In this document: piece by piece, positions 13,101-26,637 of the stretch
How the letters are laid out: each line of letters starts with the position of its first letter
How positions within the stretch are numbered: position 1 is the first letter of the stretch
Source of the DNA: Casuarius casuarius
Lineage: Eukaryota > Chordata > Aves > Casuariiformes > Casuariidae
DNA: 64,000 bases
Assembly: GCA_003342895.1 (NCBI GenBank)
Contig: PTFA01000011.1
Location: 1,818,629 to 1,882,628 of the forward strand
Direction: 5' to 3'
Position numbers and translations under genes: made by a program
Notes under the pieces: model-generated
The model's database searches: none
What the model was told of the DNA's origin: nothing
The model's input: only the letters and a program-made list of their open reading frames with translations

Positions 13101-14471
13101 TCTAACTAATCCTACAGCAAGGGTAATTTTTTTTCTGGCTTTAGAAAACATCTCTGTGATTTCCAGCATGATCAAAATCATTGTTATCTAAATGCTTTTC
13201 CAATTTAATCATATCCTTTGTGGAAGGGGGGGATTGTTCTTTTTGTATTTGATTTCACTCAACAAATTCTTCAAAATCTGTGAACAATAAATTGGAAATT
13301 CTGAGATCTGTGATCTTCTACTACTATGTAAATGATGCTATCAGGTTGGACTGAGTTGGTTATTTCATTATCTAGATGATAATGAAGTATTGGTACCCTG
13401 TACAAGCACCTAATGCTACTGATAGTTCACAAATGCTATGTCTCATCAGTCCCTATTAAAACACTTGTTTCTGCCAAGACAAACAGGGCACGAAAATGCC
13501 TCAGCTGTGTTGTTTTAATAGAAGAAAACAACAACTTTCATAATCAAGACCAATCAAAGCAGATACTTCTAAAAACCCAGGGTATTCTGAGTTTTGTGAC
13601 TTACACATCTGTGATTAATAATGGTACTTAATTTATGGCTGCCTACGTTACTTGAATAAGCTGTCAAGAAAAATCCAGAATTAGAGTTTGGAGTATTTTT
13701 GTGATGCTTTTTCTGGAATGGATGTTACATGTTTTAAAGCAGTGCCCTAACCTCTGTAGAGCTTGAAGAAAGATAGGCTGCTCTGATGCACTCCCATAGC
13801 ATGGGTTTAACTCTACAACACCTTTATTGGAGTACTGTACAACTTAGCATTGATTAACCATTATTGGAAGTTTTCCATAGACTTCAAAGGAGCCAGAATT
13901 TCATCTATTGAGTTTAATGAAAGTTATAGAACACTTAATCTCTCTAAAGGCAGAGCGATTTCTTTTCAGTGACAAAAACCTTCATTAACACAGAGCGAAG
14001 GTTGTGACTTCCTTCTTCCAGGCCTTCCAGAACTTCAAGTTCAGCAAAATTCAATTATCTGCCAAGTCTCAAGCTTTAGTCCCCAGTTGAATTTAGTTTC
14101 CAGCTAAATTGATTGTGTGAGATACAGCTGCACTGCATGAATGAGAGATTAAGTGGAGCAAAGGCTAGATAGGGTAGTGGCTGTTGTTTAAGGTGACCAG
14201 GCCTGCCAGGTGATGGAGATCAGCTGGAGTATGATCGAAGGGCTCATAACTACCCTGGAACTATGTCATATTGCAGCATTGCATTGGATTGTAAAGCTTA
14301 GTTATAACTGGGTGCAGTTTGTCAGAGGCAAGATCAGAGATACATGTATTAGTAATGGATAATGGAAAATAAAAGTTACATGATATCATTTCTTTAGAGA
14401 ATTGTAAAATTTAGCAACCTTCTGTAGAGATAGGGCTTTATGGCAGTGTAAGAGTCATTCCACTGACACTA
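10120..14471. other. Unique noncoding stretch
   Basis: No repeat family or RNA gene recognised. The reading frames at 10486-10770, 11160-11405 and 12475-12723 (all minus) show no domain or repeat and no clear splice context. The sequence is uniformly AT-rich. Confidence 0.55.
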
Positions 14472-15723
14472 CAGTCTTCAAAAAGGTCAAGAAGGAGGAT
14501 CCAGGGGACTGCAGGCCAGTCAGTCTCGCCTTGATCCCTGGAAAGGTGATGGGACAGTTCATCCTGGATCCCATCTCCAAGCATATGAAGGATAAGAAAA
14601 TGATCAGAAGTAGTCAGCATGGTTTCACAAAGGGGAAATTGTGCTTTACCAACCTGATAGCCTTCTATGATGGAATGATTGGCTGGGTAGAGGAGGGGAG
14701 AGCAGTGGATGTTGTCTACCTTGACTTCAGCAAGGCTTTCGACACTGTCTCCTGTAACATCCTCATAGGCAAGCTCAGGAAGTGCGGGCTAGATGAGTGG
14801 ACAGTGAGGTGGATTGAGAACTGGCTGAATGGCAGAGCTCAGAGGGTTGTGCTCAGTGGCACAGAGTCTATTTGGAGGCCTGTAGCTAGTGATGTCCCCC
14901 AGGAGTCAATACTGTGTCCAGTATTGTTGAACTTTACTGATCAGTGACCTGGATGAAGGGACAGAGTGCCTACTCAGGAAGTTTGCTGATGATACCCCAG
15001 CAGGCCATACTGCCATTCAGAGGGACCTTAACAGGCTGGAGAGACAGGCAGAGGGGAACCTCATGAACTTCAACAAAAAGAAATGCAGAATCCTGCCCCT
15101 GGGAAGGAATACCCCATGCACCAGTACAGGCTGGGGCTGGAAAGCAGCTCTGTGGAGAAAGACCTGTGAGTCCTAGTGGACAAGTTGACCATGAGCCAGC
15201 AATGTGCCCTTGTGGCCAAGAAGGCCAGTGGTATCCTGGGCTGCATTAGGAAAAGCATTGCCAGCAGGTCAAGGCAGGTGATCCTTCCTCTCTATTGAGC
15301 CCCAGTGAGGCCACATCTGGAGTACTGTGTCCACTTCNGGGCTCCCCAGTACAAGACAGACATGGAGCTACCAGAGCGAGTCCAGCNGAGAGCTACTAAG
15401 ATGATTAAGGGACTGGAGCATCTCTCTTGTGAGGGTGTAAAAAGAATGGGGCCAGACTCTTTTCAGTGGTGGCCAGTGACAGAATGAGAGGCAGTGGGAG
15501 CAAACCGAAGTAGGAAATTCTATCTGAACATAAGAAAGCTTTCATTGTAAGGGTTGTTGAACACTGGAACAGGTTGCCCAGAGAGACTGTGGAGTCTCGA
15601 TCCTTGGAGAGCTGTCTGGACAGGGTCCTGGGCATCATGGACAACCCTGTTTGAGCAGGGGAGTTGAACTAGATGATCTCCAGAGGACCTTTTCAACCTC
15701 GGCCGTTCTGTGATTCTGTGATC
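14472..15723 (+). mobile_element. CR1 LINE copy, plus strand, reverse-transcriptase half
   Basis: The better-preserved CR1 copies in the window include this one. It begins inside ORF2 and ends with two ATTCTGTG-type octamers at about 15705-15720. The RT motif Y-L-D-F-S-K-A-F-D-T-V is intact near 14715-14750, within an open frame ending at 14947. A one-base frameshift near 14935 separates it from the catalytic F-A-D-D box (14982-14993), which is also intact. A small deletion follows F-A-D-D, and a larger one of roughly 90 bp lies near 15434. In-frame stops and two Ns (15338, 15387) occur further on. It has no promoter or ORF1 and is a 5'-truncated, inactive insertion. Confidence 0.95.
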
Positions 15724-16599
15724 ACGTCTTGCAAGCAATGTACGCTGTACCTGCAAGCCATGACTAGAGCTGTAACTGAAGGATGGCAACGTGAGCTGCT
15801 GGTACAGTAAAAGCACAGCACACAAGCAGCCTGCAGTGCTGTAGTTTTTAGCCAATAGCTAAAAAGCGGTGTGAGCAAATTTCACGTGCTACAGATGTGC
15901 TGTTAGCAGGCTTTTGTTTAGAAGATGCTATCTCTGTTGGTTAACACAGATTTCACCTCTATCTTTTCTTAAGCATCATTTAAAAACTGTAATATCCACA
16001 TAGTACAGTTACTCCACTTTAAAGTTGGCAAACCACATCAGCTTTCTGAAATGGTTTTTGAAGCTATCCCAAACTCTACTATGCTTTATCAAATCCTTTT
16101 TAATTAAAGCTCAGTTTCAGTTGATAGCCTGAAGCCATAAGCTCCGTAACTCAATTCTTCTCTGGACTATGTCGAACAGATTCCTCTGAATTTTGAGCTT
16201 AATATAAATCTACACAGAATGTTTTCTGAAACTGCTCAGAGAGTGTTTCTTTGCCCTACTACTTCTCACTATAGCAATTTAAATGCTGAAGATGTAACTG
16301 CATGTTTTTGTACGGCTGAAACAAATACTTTAAAAAAAAAAATTACTCTGATCTAGCTAAGCTATTTATGTGGTCTCATCAATATTGGACATTTTCATAG
16401 AGAAAAACACATAATTCTCTGTCATTGAATAGATAGGACTGAGTTATAATTTACTGTAAGTCAGTTGTGGATGTCATNGTCGTGCTTACCTATTGGCCTT
16501 GATATTATGTAGAATTTAAAAGGTATCTGTCTTGCCGGAAGACAAAACGAAAGATCAAATAACCATAATTGTTATTTTTTTTAAATGGAGAGTAGTCAA
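15724..16599. other. Unique spacer between CR1 copies
   Basis: No recognisable repeat or gene. The sequence is AT-rich with a short A run near 16332. Confidence 0.55.
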
Positions 16600-17206
16600 G
16601 AAGTAGTGGAAAGCCATTTCCTGGTGGATGAAGGACAAGAAGGTGGTTGAAAACACTCAGCATGGATTTATCAGGGCAAACCATGCCTGACCAATCTGTT
16701 TGCCTTCTATAATGAGAAGAGTGGTTGTGTGGACAAGGGGCTGGCAGTGGAGGTTGTTTGCCTTGACATTATCAAGGCCTTTGGTGTGGTTTCTTGTGTT
16801 GTCCTTGTGGCCAAACTGGTGAGATATGGACTTGGTAGAATGGATGCTAAGGTGGGTGGAAACTGGCTGGAGTGTCAGACTCAAAATGTTGTCAACAGTG
16901 ACACACGTTGATGGCTGATTGCTAGTGGCATCTCCCAGGGGTTGATACTGATGCCAATACTGTGTGAAGTCTTCATTAACAACCTGCCATGTCCTGCCCC
17001 TGGGCTGGGGTAACCCCATGCAGCAGCACAGGCTGGGACCAGCTGGAGAGAAAACAACTTTGGAGAGAAGGACATGGGGTCCCTGCNGACAGCAATTTGA
17101 ACACAATTTAGTAGTGTGCCCTTGCAGCGAAGGCAGCCAACCGTATGCTGGGCTGTGTTTAGTGACTCTTCCCCTCTATTTGGCACTTGTGAGACTGCAC
17201 CTGGTC
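16600..17206 (+). mobile_element. Older CR1 LINE fragment, plus strand
   Basis: A diverged CR1 RT segment. AATGAGAAGAGTGG, then a degraded Y-L-D-F-S-K-A-F-type motif (now C-L-D-I-I-K-A-F near 16755-16790), then ATCTCCCAGGGGTTGATACTG are all recognisable. The catalytic F-A-D-D segment is gone: at about 16986 the sequence jumps to the TGTCCTGCCCCTGGG block downstream. It stops near 17206 in the middle of the element, without the 3' octamer tail. It is more mutated than the copy at 14472-15723 and so appears older or from another subfamily. Confidence 0.88.
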
Positions 17207-17340
17207 TGGTAAATCCGTTCTGGCTGTTCCCAATCACCTTCTAGTCCTTCATGTGCTTGGGAATGGCTTTGAGGAGCATTTGCTCTATTGTCTTCCTAGG
17301 CACAGGAGTTGGGCTTACTGGGCTTACCCCAGATCCTCAA
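17207..17340 (-). mobile_element. CR1 LINE fragment inverted against its neighbour
   Basis: This short piece reads as CR1 on the minus strand. It covers the RT segment just upstream of the region seen at 16624 (minus reading ends G-N-S-Q-N-G-F), with CCTTCATGTGCTTGG and TTGCTCTATTGTCTTCC visible on the plus strand. It abuts the plus-strand fragment with no spacer, giving an inverted junction at about 17206. It may be a rearranged part of the same insertion or a separate fragment. Confidence 0.82.
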
Positions 17341-20300
17341 GTAAGATGTGGTATAGCTATCGTATAGGATAGTATTTATGAAAGATCAATAAAAGAAGCT
17401 GGCTGATTTTGTTTGGTCTATGATAGATCTGAAGCATGTGACATTTAAATGTGATGCCATGATACAAAGCTAATTTACCTGTTAACAATATTTTACTTGC
17501 TTTGCACAGAAATAGTAAAGGGAATTCTCATTCAAGATGAATGCTGCTAGTGTGGAATAAAATAAATGCAGATTATCAGCACTTCTTTGGTTTATGCCAA
17601 ATAGAAAACACTGTTTTGTAGTAGCTGTTAAAGTTGCTTTGCAAAATAAACCCAGCTTCTAAGCATTTTTGAGGTATAAAAAGCAAGTAACTTGGATCTT
17701 TTTATAGAATTTGTATGCAAATAATTGTTTTGTAAATGTTTCTGACATGGAAATATCCTTCACTGGGACATAGAAGAACGATGTAATCTCAGACATTGAG
17801 ATTTTGCCTTTAAAGTTTCTGAAAATCTCTTCTGATGTATCTTAGAAGAGAGATCTACAAAAATCATCTTGCCAGTGTTTGAAGCATGTGTTGGAAAATG
17901 AAACGAGATGCAAGATATGGAATTATTAGTTTATTATTTTCCATTTCATTTTTAACTGTGTCACATTTGGATTAGAATTTATTCTGAATGTGATTTATTA
18001 AGGACTACTGTTTTTTGTTTAGGTTGCTCATGTGTTCACCTGCATAGCCAAATATATTCCTTGTATACCTTGTGCAGATGAAATAATCTGCTAGAGCTGG
18101 CAAAAACTGAGCAAAAGTGAGTGTACAATTAGAAAAGATTAAAAAAAAGGACTAGTGAGCACCTGTAGAGATGGACGCTCGCTAGCATTCTTTGATATGA
18201 CGAAGGAAGATAAAGACTAATGACAGCAGAAAACAAGATGAAGTACAGATCTCTGCATGGAAGGAAGCTAAAGCCAACAGGAGAACTTCATAGAAAAGTT
18301 TTAGCTTTATTGCAAGTAAGATCTCTCAATTATGTGCACATTCCTCCCTGTCATTAAAAGTACAATATGTGTGTTTTGTTTCTTTAGAGCATGTAGCTGC
18401 TGTATTGCTAAGATGACTCTTCTCTCTGCAAAGCTAGAGATCTGAAAAATATAGTTAGCTTTGTTTGCTTTTCCAGTCACATGTTTTCAATAGAAAGAAA
18501 GCATACTATTCTTACATTTTGGAGGAATTTTTGAAATCGGGGTGTTTTGCATGCGACTGGGTGTCTCCTTTACCAGTCTTGAGTTCCACACGTACTGGTG
18601 GGACTAAAACTGATNGTTTGAGCCAGTCATCTTTCTAATCATAATCTTCATCCCCAAACGATTGTTTGCCCACCCTGATCTTTGCTGCTCTAATTCCAGT
18701 GACGTTCAATTTTTTGTTGTTGTTATGCTTTCAGCAAAAACATTCAGCGTTTTATGAAATGTTGCCGTCTTCACCTTCCTTTTGCATATACTCTTGGCTA
18801 GCATGACTAGTTTGGAGCTTTTCTGGAATAACTTCAAGCAGCATGCAGCTTTCTACCTTGTTTTTAAGTCTATNATAATGTAATGCTAATACCTTCCAGC
18901 ATGCCCTCTTCTCTGCTTTATAAAAAANAATAATAATAATGCTGGACAGAAATGGCAAATTCTGCTGGAAATCCTGTTGTTTTGTTCTGGGAACCTCTGC
19001 ATCCTCAAAGTTTTGTTTTCGATGCTTACCTTTTCAAACAGAAGCATAGGGATATTAATAGATTCTCAAACACTAGCCTCCATCTAAATAAACAGATTAT
19101 CAGGATAGCAATCGGTAAAATAACTGTAAAACCATAGTTTAGTTTCTGGGATGGACAAGTTACATACTGCAAATAACTGAGCTTTCATAGCCTATTTCTG
19201 CCCAGATTACTCACACACCAGTTACTCTGCTGATTCATTCTATGGAATAATTTGCAGCATGACAGAATTTAAGGAAAAAATGTGTATTTTCTTCTGCAAG
19301 TAATAAAAATTCAGAAACTGAGAAGTGCATTTTTAAAGCTGTTTTTTTAGAATACTTTCAGGAACTAATTCTGCTAAATAACTAAAGAACACCTCATCAA
19401 TGCACTTGTGTTTTCTTGAGCAGTTTAGGAGTGCTAAAAATCAATATGTGCTGGTTAATTCTGATTAAATGATAGACGAAAGAGGTGAGCTGTCACCTCA
19501 TTAGATAAGTAAATCTCTTAAAACCGAATTTGATGCAAAATGTTTGCTTTTGTCATTAAACATGTGCTTTCTATCAATACTTTTTAATAGTTGTTTAAAA
19601 TTTATTGTTGAATTCCTCTTTGTCAATTAATATTTATTTTCTCAGAATGTGTGGGAAATCATTATATGCAAAACAGCTGAAATAAATTATGCTAGCTCAT
19701 TTTCAGAGAGAATTTTAGAAATGTTTTGCCAGTTCTCTTTCAAATCAGGATAATTAGTAGAATTCTGGCCAGATTCGTCCCTCCTGTCGCTTCACTGATG
19801 TCAGTGTAAGAGTTGTTCCATAGCTTTTATAATGTTGTTACTGTAAGACCTGGTTAATTTGGACTTTCAGCATCAGTAATTCAAAATTCCCGGTTAACTC
19901 AGGGGAGGTCGACCCACAACTCCATAGTCCTGTTGCTTGGCCTGGAACAACAATTCACGTAGCCTGGAGCTTTCCCTCTTGGCTCTCACCAGAACAAAAC
20001 TGTCATGCCCATCCAAATAAACGCCATGTGGCATAAGCATGCATGTGTTCACTGATCCCAAGACCTGTAACTGTCATGGCAGGACGTGCCTGTTTTGAAG
20101 TGGGGATTCTGCATTTTGATAAGCTGGTGGATAGGTATCTAGTTTCACGGTAGGGGAGGAGTTGGGGTATGAAGCTTTTAAGTGTCTCTGTTAAAGGTCA
20201 CATAGCTTGCTCCACCTAAACTTGGACATTGCTGTTTTAGTGCTCCAAAGTTCATGGGGTAGGTGCAGGGCACTGGAACTAATCTTTTCTGACAAGCCCA

Positions 20301-21618
20301 CCTTATCTGTCATATGCAGAAAGTGTTCCACCAAAAAATAGATATGTTTCAAATTTCCATTTGATTACATTTGATTGATTACACTTTCACTTGGCACTAT
20401 TAGTCTTGCTGTCTTGCTAGAAAAGCATCACGTGCTCCAAAACAAGCAACACAAGCAAGTTTGTATCTTCAAGTAATGATTTTGTGCTGTGTGAAAATGA
20501 ACAGCTACTCTCCAGGCACCTGATCAACTCGACCTGCATACATCATGCTTGCAGAAAGGTTCATTTACTGTTCCTTTTTTTCCACCAGTTTTCTTATCAT
20601 TTGCCTTAATGATAAATATCGAGGTGCTAAACAGAAACAAAGGGGGGTGTGTGTGAGAGAGAGCAAGGAAGGAATAAACTTCTGCATCCTCAGATAGGCT
20701 GCACTCAATTAACAAGAACATTTCTTCTTTTTGTTTTAGTTCCCAGCCTATCAGTAGCAAGCAATTGCTAAAATTCAGTTGGCCTACATAACATCTGCAT
20801 TTCCNTCCCCGAGCTCCATTCAGTTTAGTCACCCTCAAACACTGGAAGGTTGAGAGACATCTCTGGGAACTCTCCTGGCAGTTTATGGCTCTATTTTATG
20901 TATATATATAAACATGACAGTTTTTAACTATACATTCCTATATTTTCTTCCAGTCCCTTCTATTCAAGTGCTTATAAATGTGATTTTTAAACTAGCTTCT
21001 GACAGCAAGTAAGAATTATTTGCAGGCTGTTTCACTTTATTTTTTACTACACTAGGGTGCCTCAGTCTGAAATGTTGCTGTTAGCAGAAGTCATCTCTAA
21101 ATTGGTCTTTTAGTTTCAAAGTGGTTCGTGTGAATGAGACACTCTTAGTTTCTACTGTGCATTAACAGTATTTCCGCTTCGTGTGATCACAGAGGAACCA
21201 ACTTGACCAAACAGATGTGGTAGAAGAAGGTGTAACCTCTTAATCAAACGTGCTCATCAGCAGAACTTTTCTTGTGAAGGGAAGAGCCAGGAGGAGCCCA
21301 TCTTGGCAAAGCATCGCTGCGAGCAGTTGCTTGCCCTCTAGGAGCACAGTCCTGCTCCACGCAGTGTCTGCTGCAGTCAGTCACCTTCCAGGCTCTGAAC
21401 AGAAAAGCTGAAAAAGCTGCAAGGGGCTAAAAGTTCTCTGCACCTAGATTAGGGCTTCAGAAATTTCTTGCCAGAAGAATGTATTCTTTGGAAAGACAGT
21501 TGTGGGTAATATACCTATGCATAGACACAAATCAGTTTCATAAATACAAATGTATCTTCTGTTTTTTTAAAGTTTTCATCAAGGAAAATATAAATACTTG
21601 CAAAAAGCAGATGCAGCA
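17341..21618. other. Unique noncoding stretch
   Basis: No transposon or gene recognised. It includes a short AAT run near 18925-18940 and a slightly GC-richer portion at about 19880-20290 that I could not assign. Scattered Ns occur at 18615, 18874, 18928 and 20805. Confidence 0.5.
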
Positions 21619-21674
21619 GGTATTTTGTAGTTATTTAGGATTAGATGGTATTTTGTAGTTATTTAGGATTAGAT
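21619..21674. repeat. Perfect 28-bp tandem duplication (x2)
   Basis: The unit beginning GGTATTTTGTAGTTATTTAG occurs twice head to tail (21619-21646 and 21647-21674). The copies are identical, consistent with a single slippage event. Confidence 0.95.
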
Positions 21675-24600
21675 GAAGCCTTTCAGAATCAGATTGAGGG
21701 TCTTCACATATCTTTGCATTTATTTTGCTGTTATCAGTGTCGGACATTCTTAAAAAAAAAAAAAGAGACAGGTTAACCCAAATTATGAGAGTAAAAGCAA
21801 AAAAAGACTTTTCTACTTTCTTAGCAAGATAAGTTAGCTCCTTGTTTTCAAGAGTTTTAGTACGATCCCGAGAGCAAGAAATTTGCTCTGAAAAGTATAT
21901 TGCATAGTCTTGATTGCAGCAACTTGAGTTTCAGGAAAGCAAGCTATCAGAAGCCGAGAGACTTGTGTGGCAGTATTGGCAGTCCTGGTCTTCATAAAGC
22001 ACAGTGAGAAATTATTGATGGAGGACTGGGTCCCATTAAACTTGTGCATTGCTAATCATAATTTCTGCCATATTTATTCTGTTCAGAACTTCTGCAGTGA
22101 ACCAGAATTCAGGATTATTTTTTAGATTCTAATCTTAGTGTTCTGTGCCTGTAGGAGGAAAAGTGAGATCAATAGTTACTGATGTTTATTTTCAGAATTA
22201 GGTCAAAGACATCCCTCTAGTAGGATAAGGATACTTGCTATAATAAATAAAAAAACAATTTGCTATGCATTCTTATGAGATTATCACAGTTTATTCTTAA
22301 GCATTGGCCATGTTTAAGCGGGGGACATTCAGGAAAGTAAAAAATTAAGCTGCTAAAGAGGATTAAGTTACAACAATTCAAGACCATTTTACTTCTAAAT
22401 GGAAGCAGCACATAAAGGTTTAATGCTCTTTAACTAATGCTCCAATTGACTTCACATCTTCAGGTTATTTTCCTAATCTTTTTTTTTTTTTTTTTTTTGA
22501 GACTCCTCATGTCTTAAAATAGCAGATTCTCTCCTAACCGTATGATTGCAGTTGTTAGGGTGGGGTCATTGACAGCAGTGACCCAGCCCAATCTTGCTGG
22601 TATCCACTAATGCTGGATCAGTGGTAAAAGCCCACTGCTGGCGGTGGCAGGGTTGACTTGCCCAAGTGCTTTTAGAGATTCTGTTCCACCGCGCTACTAT
22701 ACGTTATCAGTAGTCCTAGCAGGCAGTCAAGGTACCCCTGCTCTTACTTTGTGGTACTATAACTGTGGGGTCAGTGTATTAATAGTAGAAGTAGGGTTTA
22801 GGGGGGGCTGTTGGTGTTTTGTTTTGTTTTTCAGTACAATCATGTTCATTGTTTTATCTAAAATCATCTGGGGTGGTCTTTTCTCTAATACAATGATAGC
22901 ATTTGTTAGTAAACATACATTTACAGCCTTACAGAATGTTTTCTCCCAAGCTTCTTTCAATGGTCCTTCATCTCTCCTGCATCTCTTCTAGGTAATATAA
23001 GGCTGGAGGAACTGGTGTTGTGTTTAGCTGGCATCCTCCCCTTGCACAGAGGAGTTAAGCAGGAAGTTGTGCTTCTCTCTTCTTTATTGACACAAACCCA
23101 GCGCTCTTTGGGAGAGGGTGGATGTTTTTGTCCCTGCTTCTAAGTTTTACTCTTCTAAAATGACTTCTTTTGCCTCAGCCTATGTAAGTCCTGAGAGGTA
23201 GCTGCTCAAATGGCAATCACTCTGTGGTAAGTGTGGGTGCATCTCCGGGTACATAGCTAATGCAAGGTAGAGGACAATGNGGCACGTGGGTACCCTGAAT
23301 GGCTGAGGATTGTTAATTACTTTTTTTTTTAATTTACTCTTTCTTTACCCTAGTGAAAATAAAATGATTATCTAGTTATCTATTAGATTATCTAATAATT
23401 GCTTATTAGCTTAGGAAGCAGCAGTACCATTTTTGTTCTCTTGCACTTCCTGCATTGTCTGAACAAAGTCTCACATAATATCTAGAGTACTGGCTTCCTG
23501 CACTCTGAACTTATAGAAAAACATGACTCTTTTTAATTATTGCCTGTATTTAAAACAGAGCATCGTTTCCTCAATGTGGGAAAACGAAAGTGTTCCGATG
23601 ATGTTAATAAGAGAAGACTGTCATGTCTTATATTTCCTGGTAAAATCTGTGGAGTATTGAATGGTAAAATATAGCATGTGCTGTGTTAGAGAGGACAGAG
23701 AGGTCACTGTTGTGCAGTGATTAGCTAACTCCAGCTAAAATTGTCTTCATTTACTTCACTTGAGTTTATTGTTCTAAAGCCCAAAGTTTGAATAATTTTC
23801 ACTTAGTAATCAGAATTACAGAAAGGGCAAAAAAGTCTAAAGGTTTGCCGAGTATGATTTATTTTCACATTTGTGGTGCTTAATGGTTTTTGTAAATTTC
23901 AATTTGTGTTAGATAATTTATATCAGCTTCAATTTGCATCAATTTTGCTAGTGCATGGGTGTCTCTTTATGGTTTAGGGAATTAATAATCTGAAATTACC
24001 AGACACTCATATTAATCAAATGTCTTATTACAAGGAGAATGACTCTTATTATCATACATACAAGACCAAAAGAAACACTAATTGCCTTGGCTTGGTGCAA
24101 TTATTCAGCAGTTATCTAGGCAATGACAGTATATGCAGGCCTTTTCCTGTGTTATACCTTCTTTATCATTCAGGTGATAATGTTCATGGAAGCTGCCCTT
24201 CTTGTCAAAGCTTGGGTAACTCCCAGTTAGTTCTGGGCTACATATGTTTTACTAATTTTAGTAATTTCTATCTATGTAAGTGTGTATATCTGTGCACACA
24301 TGCAAGTTTAGGTACATAACATAATATAGGGAAATAGAGGTTTCTATAATGCATTAAGCCAAAATTTACTACTTGTGCAGTAGTAAATGCAGTACAGCTG
24401 AAACCTCTGTAGCTGATTTGTAAATCAACACAAACTCTAAGTCATTTCATTTGTTTTCACCTTTATTTATGTGTTTCTAAGATCGTATCACTTACCTACA
24501 ATATATTTCTCTTTTTTCTTCTAGGATGGTGCAGAAGAATAACAGTACAATTCAAATTAGAGAACCCATCATCTGTTTACTCCTCTAGATTAACATTTTC

Positions 24601-26248
24601 CATCCCACACAGGCAGCGATTACTGCTCACTTGATATAGTTATTTTCAAATAGCAAGGCCTGGATTTTGTTGCTAAAGATGCAACTTGCATAGATCTCCC
24701 CATCTCTTCTATGAAACAGAGTAACCCATTTTCCATAAAGGATTCTGGTAATGCAGTATAGCAAGCATTTCCTATGGTAAAATCAACTGTAAATGGAACC
24801 GTTTACAGTGGTTTGCTGCATTGGCTGAACAAGTCATAACGGAACTACCGCATTGGTGGTTATAACATGCATATGCATAGCTAGCTGTGTTATGTGTGCT
24901 GAGTGCCCATACAGTGAGCTGTCTCAAAAATCTAGCACTTTATTTCCTTTCATCAAACTGATGAGTAAAGCTGGCAGAAGGTTTTCCTTGAAAGGTAATC
25001 TAAATAGAGAAAATTTTTTTTAAAAAAGAAAAAAAGACAACCGTACCTTTTTAACTAAAAAGAACTCATGCCAAAATGCAAGATGTTTGTTTTGTTCTAA
25101 GTTAATGCTTTTTTTATTTATATAGGAAAGTTTTCTTTTGTTTTGTTTTCTCTTTTCTTCCTCAAAGTGGGGGAAAAGAAAGTTCAGTTTGTTTCCTTCC
25201 GTTATCTCATCAGCTTATGTATTTTGTTTCTTTAAACAAAAATTAAACCTTTTTTTACAAATATGTCTGGCAATTCTGATGAGCCGAGCCAATGCATGTG
25301 ATTTTAAGTTTTTGTGTGAAGCGCAACCATGTTCTGTGCTACAATTCTATGCCTTCAAAAAGATCTTTTAATCTAATTTCAGATACTTCCATCCAGTTTT
25401 TCCTCATATTTTCCCTACAAAAGAATTTCTAACATAGACTGATAAATCTGCATGTTAATGCATTTAATACCCAATAGTAGTTTGAAGGCTTTTAATATTT
25501 ACATGTATACTTATTCTCTTTTCTACTGCCTTGAACCTGGGAGAATCAGTTAACTGGGAAATATGAAATCAATAANATGAATCTATTTTCTAATTTCAAC
25601 CAGGAATCTCAATTCAAGATAAAAAGAAGGGAATGTTAAAGTTTATAATAGTCCCTTGTTTTTTTTAAAAAAATTCATTTGAGCATGTTTTGGTCTAATA
25701 GTCTCAATTTCTTAAAGACTGAATTACAGTCATCCTAGAAATCAGGATTTTGGGACATTTCTCCCTCTGTTTACAAGCCTAAATAAAATATTGAATGGAG
25801 ATATTTTTAACACAGAACTCAGTATGCAATGTGCATGGTACATACTGTCCCTGATTCTATGCCTAGCACTCAGCTACAGTTTTCCTTTGATGGGTCTTAT
25901 TTCAGCCAGGTTGTTTGTTACTATTCTAACACACAAAAGTACATTAAACTTTTCATTATTAGTATTTAAGGTATTTTGATTCTCATGATTTCTGCTTAAC
26001 ACTTTGGGTTTGAATAAATTTACTAAAACTTTAAAACATGAAGTAAACCTCCTACTCATGGAGATAGAAATGATCCTCTTGTACTATAACAGAAGTAAAC
26101 AGGCACAAGCAATTCCTGACTGATGCTTCTGTGATATTGGATATACTCAGTAAGGAGCTACAATCTCCTTGAATAACCCATTCCTATATGTAGCTGTACC
26201 TTGGAGTTATGTGGGGTGTGTTTGCTTTTTCCTGAAAATTCTCAACTT
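21675..26248. other. Unique noncoding stretch with a long T run
   Basis: A T tract of about 18 bases lies near 22481-22498. Frames at 22644-22991 and 24020-24319 (plus) have no recognisable domain. A small hairpin (TTTACTAC / GTAGTAAA, 7-nt loop) lies at about 24365-24387. Nothing else identified. Confidence 0.5.
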
Positions 26249-26254
26249 ATTTCT
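26249..26254. repeat. Target-site duplication, left copy (ATTTCT)
   Basis: ATTTCT directly precedes the LTR end at 26255 and is repeated exactly after the other end. A 6-bp duplication is the usual signature of class II (ERVK-like) retroviral integrase. Confidence 0.88.
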
Positions 26255-26637
26255 TGTGGCATATGACGACACGGACCACAAGAAGAATGGTGCAAGAAAG
26301 CCTTTATTGAAAACACAATGGCTGGTTATATAGCCATCAGCTCAGCCACTCCTCCAAGTATCTTCTTGGCCTTGTGGCATCTTGTGATAGGTGGGTAAGG
26401 TGTCTTCTGATGCCTAGCANGGGGGCAGGATAGCCCAGCAGGACAGGCCCACCACAGCTGCTCGGCACGTAGGCAGGGAGGCACACCGTGGCTGCTGATA
26501 CAGGCAGGAAGACACATGATCAGTGGCAACTCACGTGCACACACTCTGGGCTCAAATCACAGTTACCACTTCATTACTTTCTGCCTTAAAGACTCTCCAC
26601 TGTCTTACACAGCATCACTCAATCTTGGTCCCCAACA
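26255..26637 (-). mobile_element. Solo LTR of an endogenous retrovirus (ERVK-like), 383 bp
   Basis: On the minus strand the element begins TGTTGGGGACC and ends ATATGCCACA, the canonical TG...CA termini. It has a TATA-like CTATATAA (26333-26326) and an AATAAA polyadenylation signal (26308-26303) followed by GGCTTTCTTGCACC. This gives U3 of about 300 bp, a short R, and U5 of about 50 bp. Perfect 6-bp target-site duplications (ATTTCT) flank it. No internal retroviral sequence adjoins, so this is a solo LTR left by LTR-LTR recombination. The class is inferred from duplication length and termini. One N lies at 26420. Confidence 0.9.

Noticed and set aside
14531..14947. 138-codon frame as a host gene
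   Set aside because: It is the reverse-transcriptase part of a truncated CR1 copy, with frameshifts and deletions further along.
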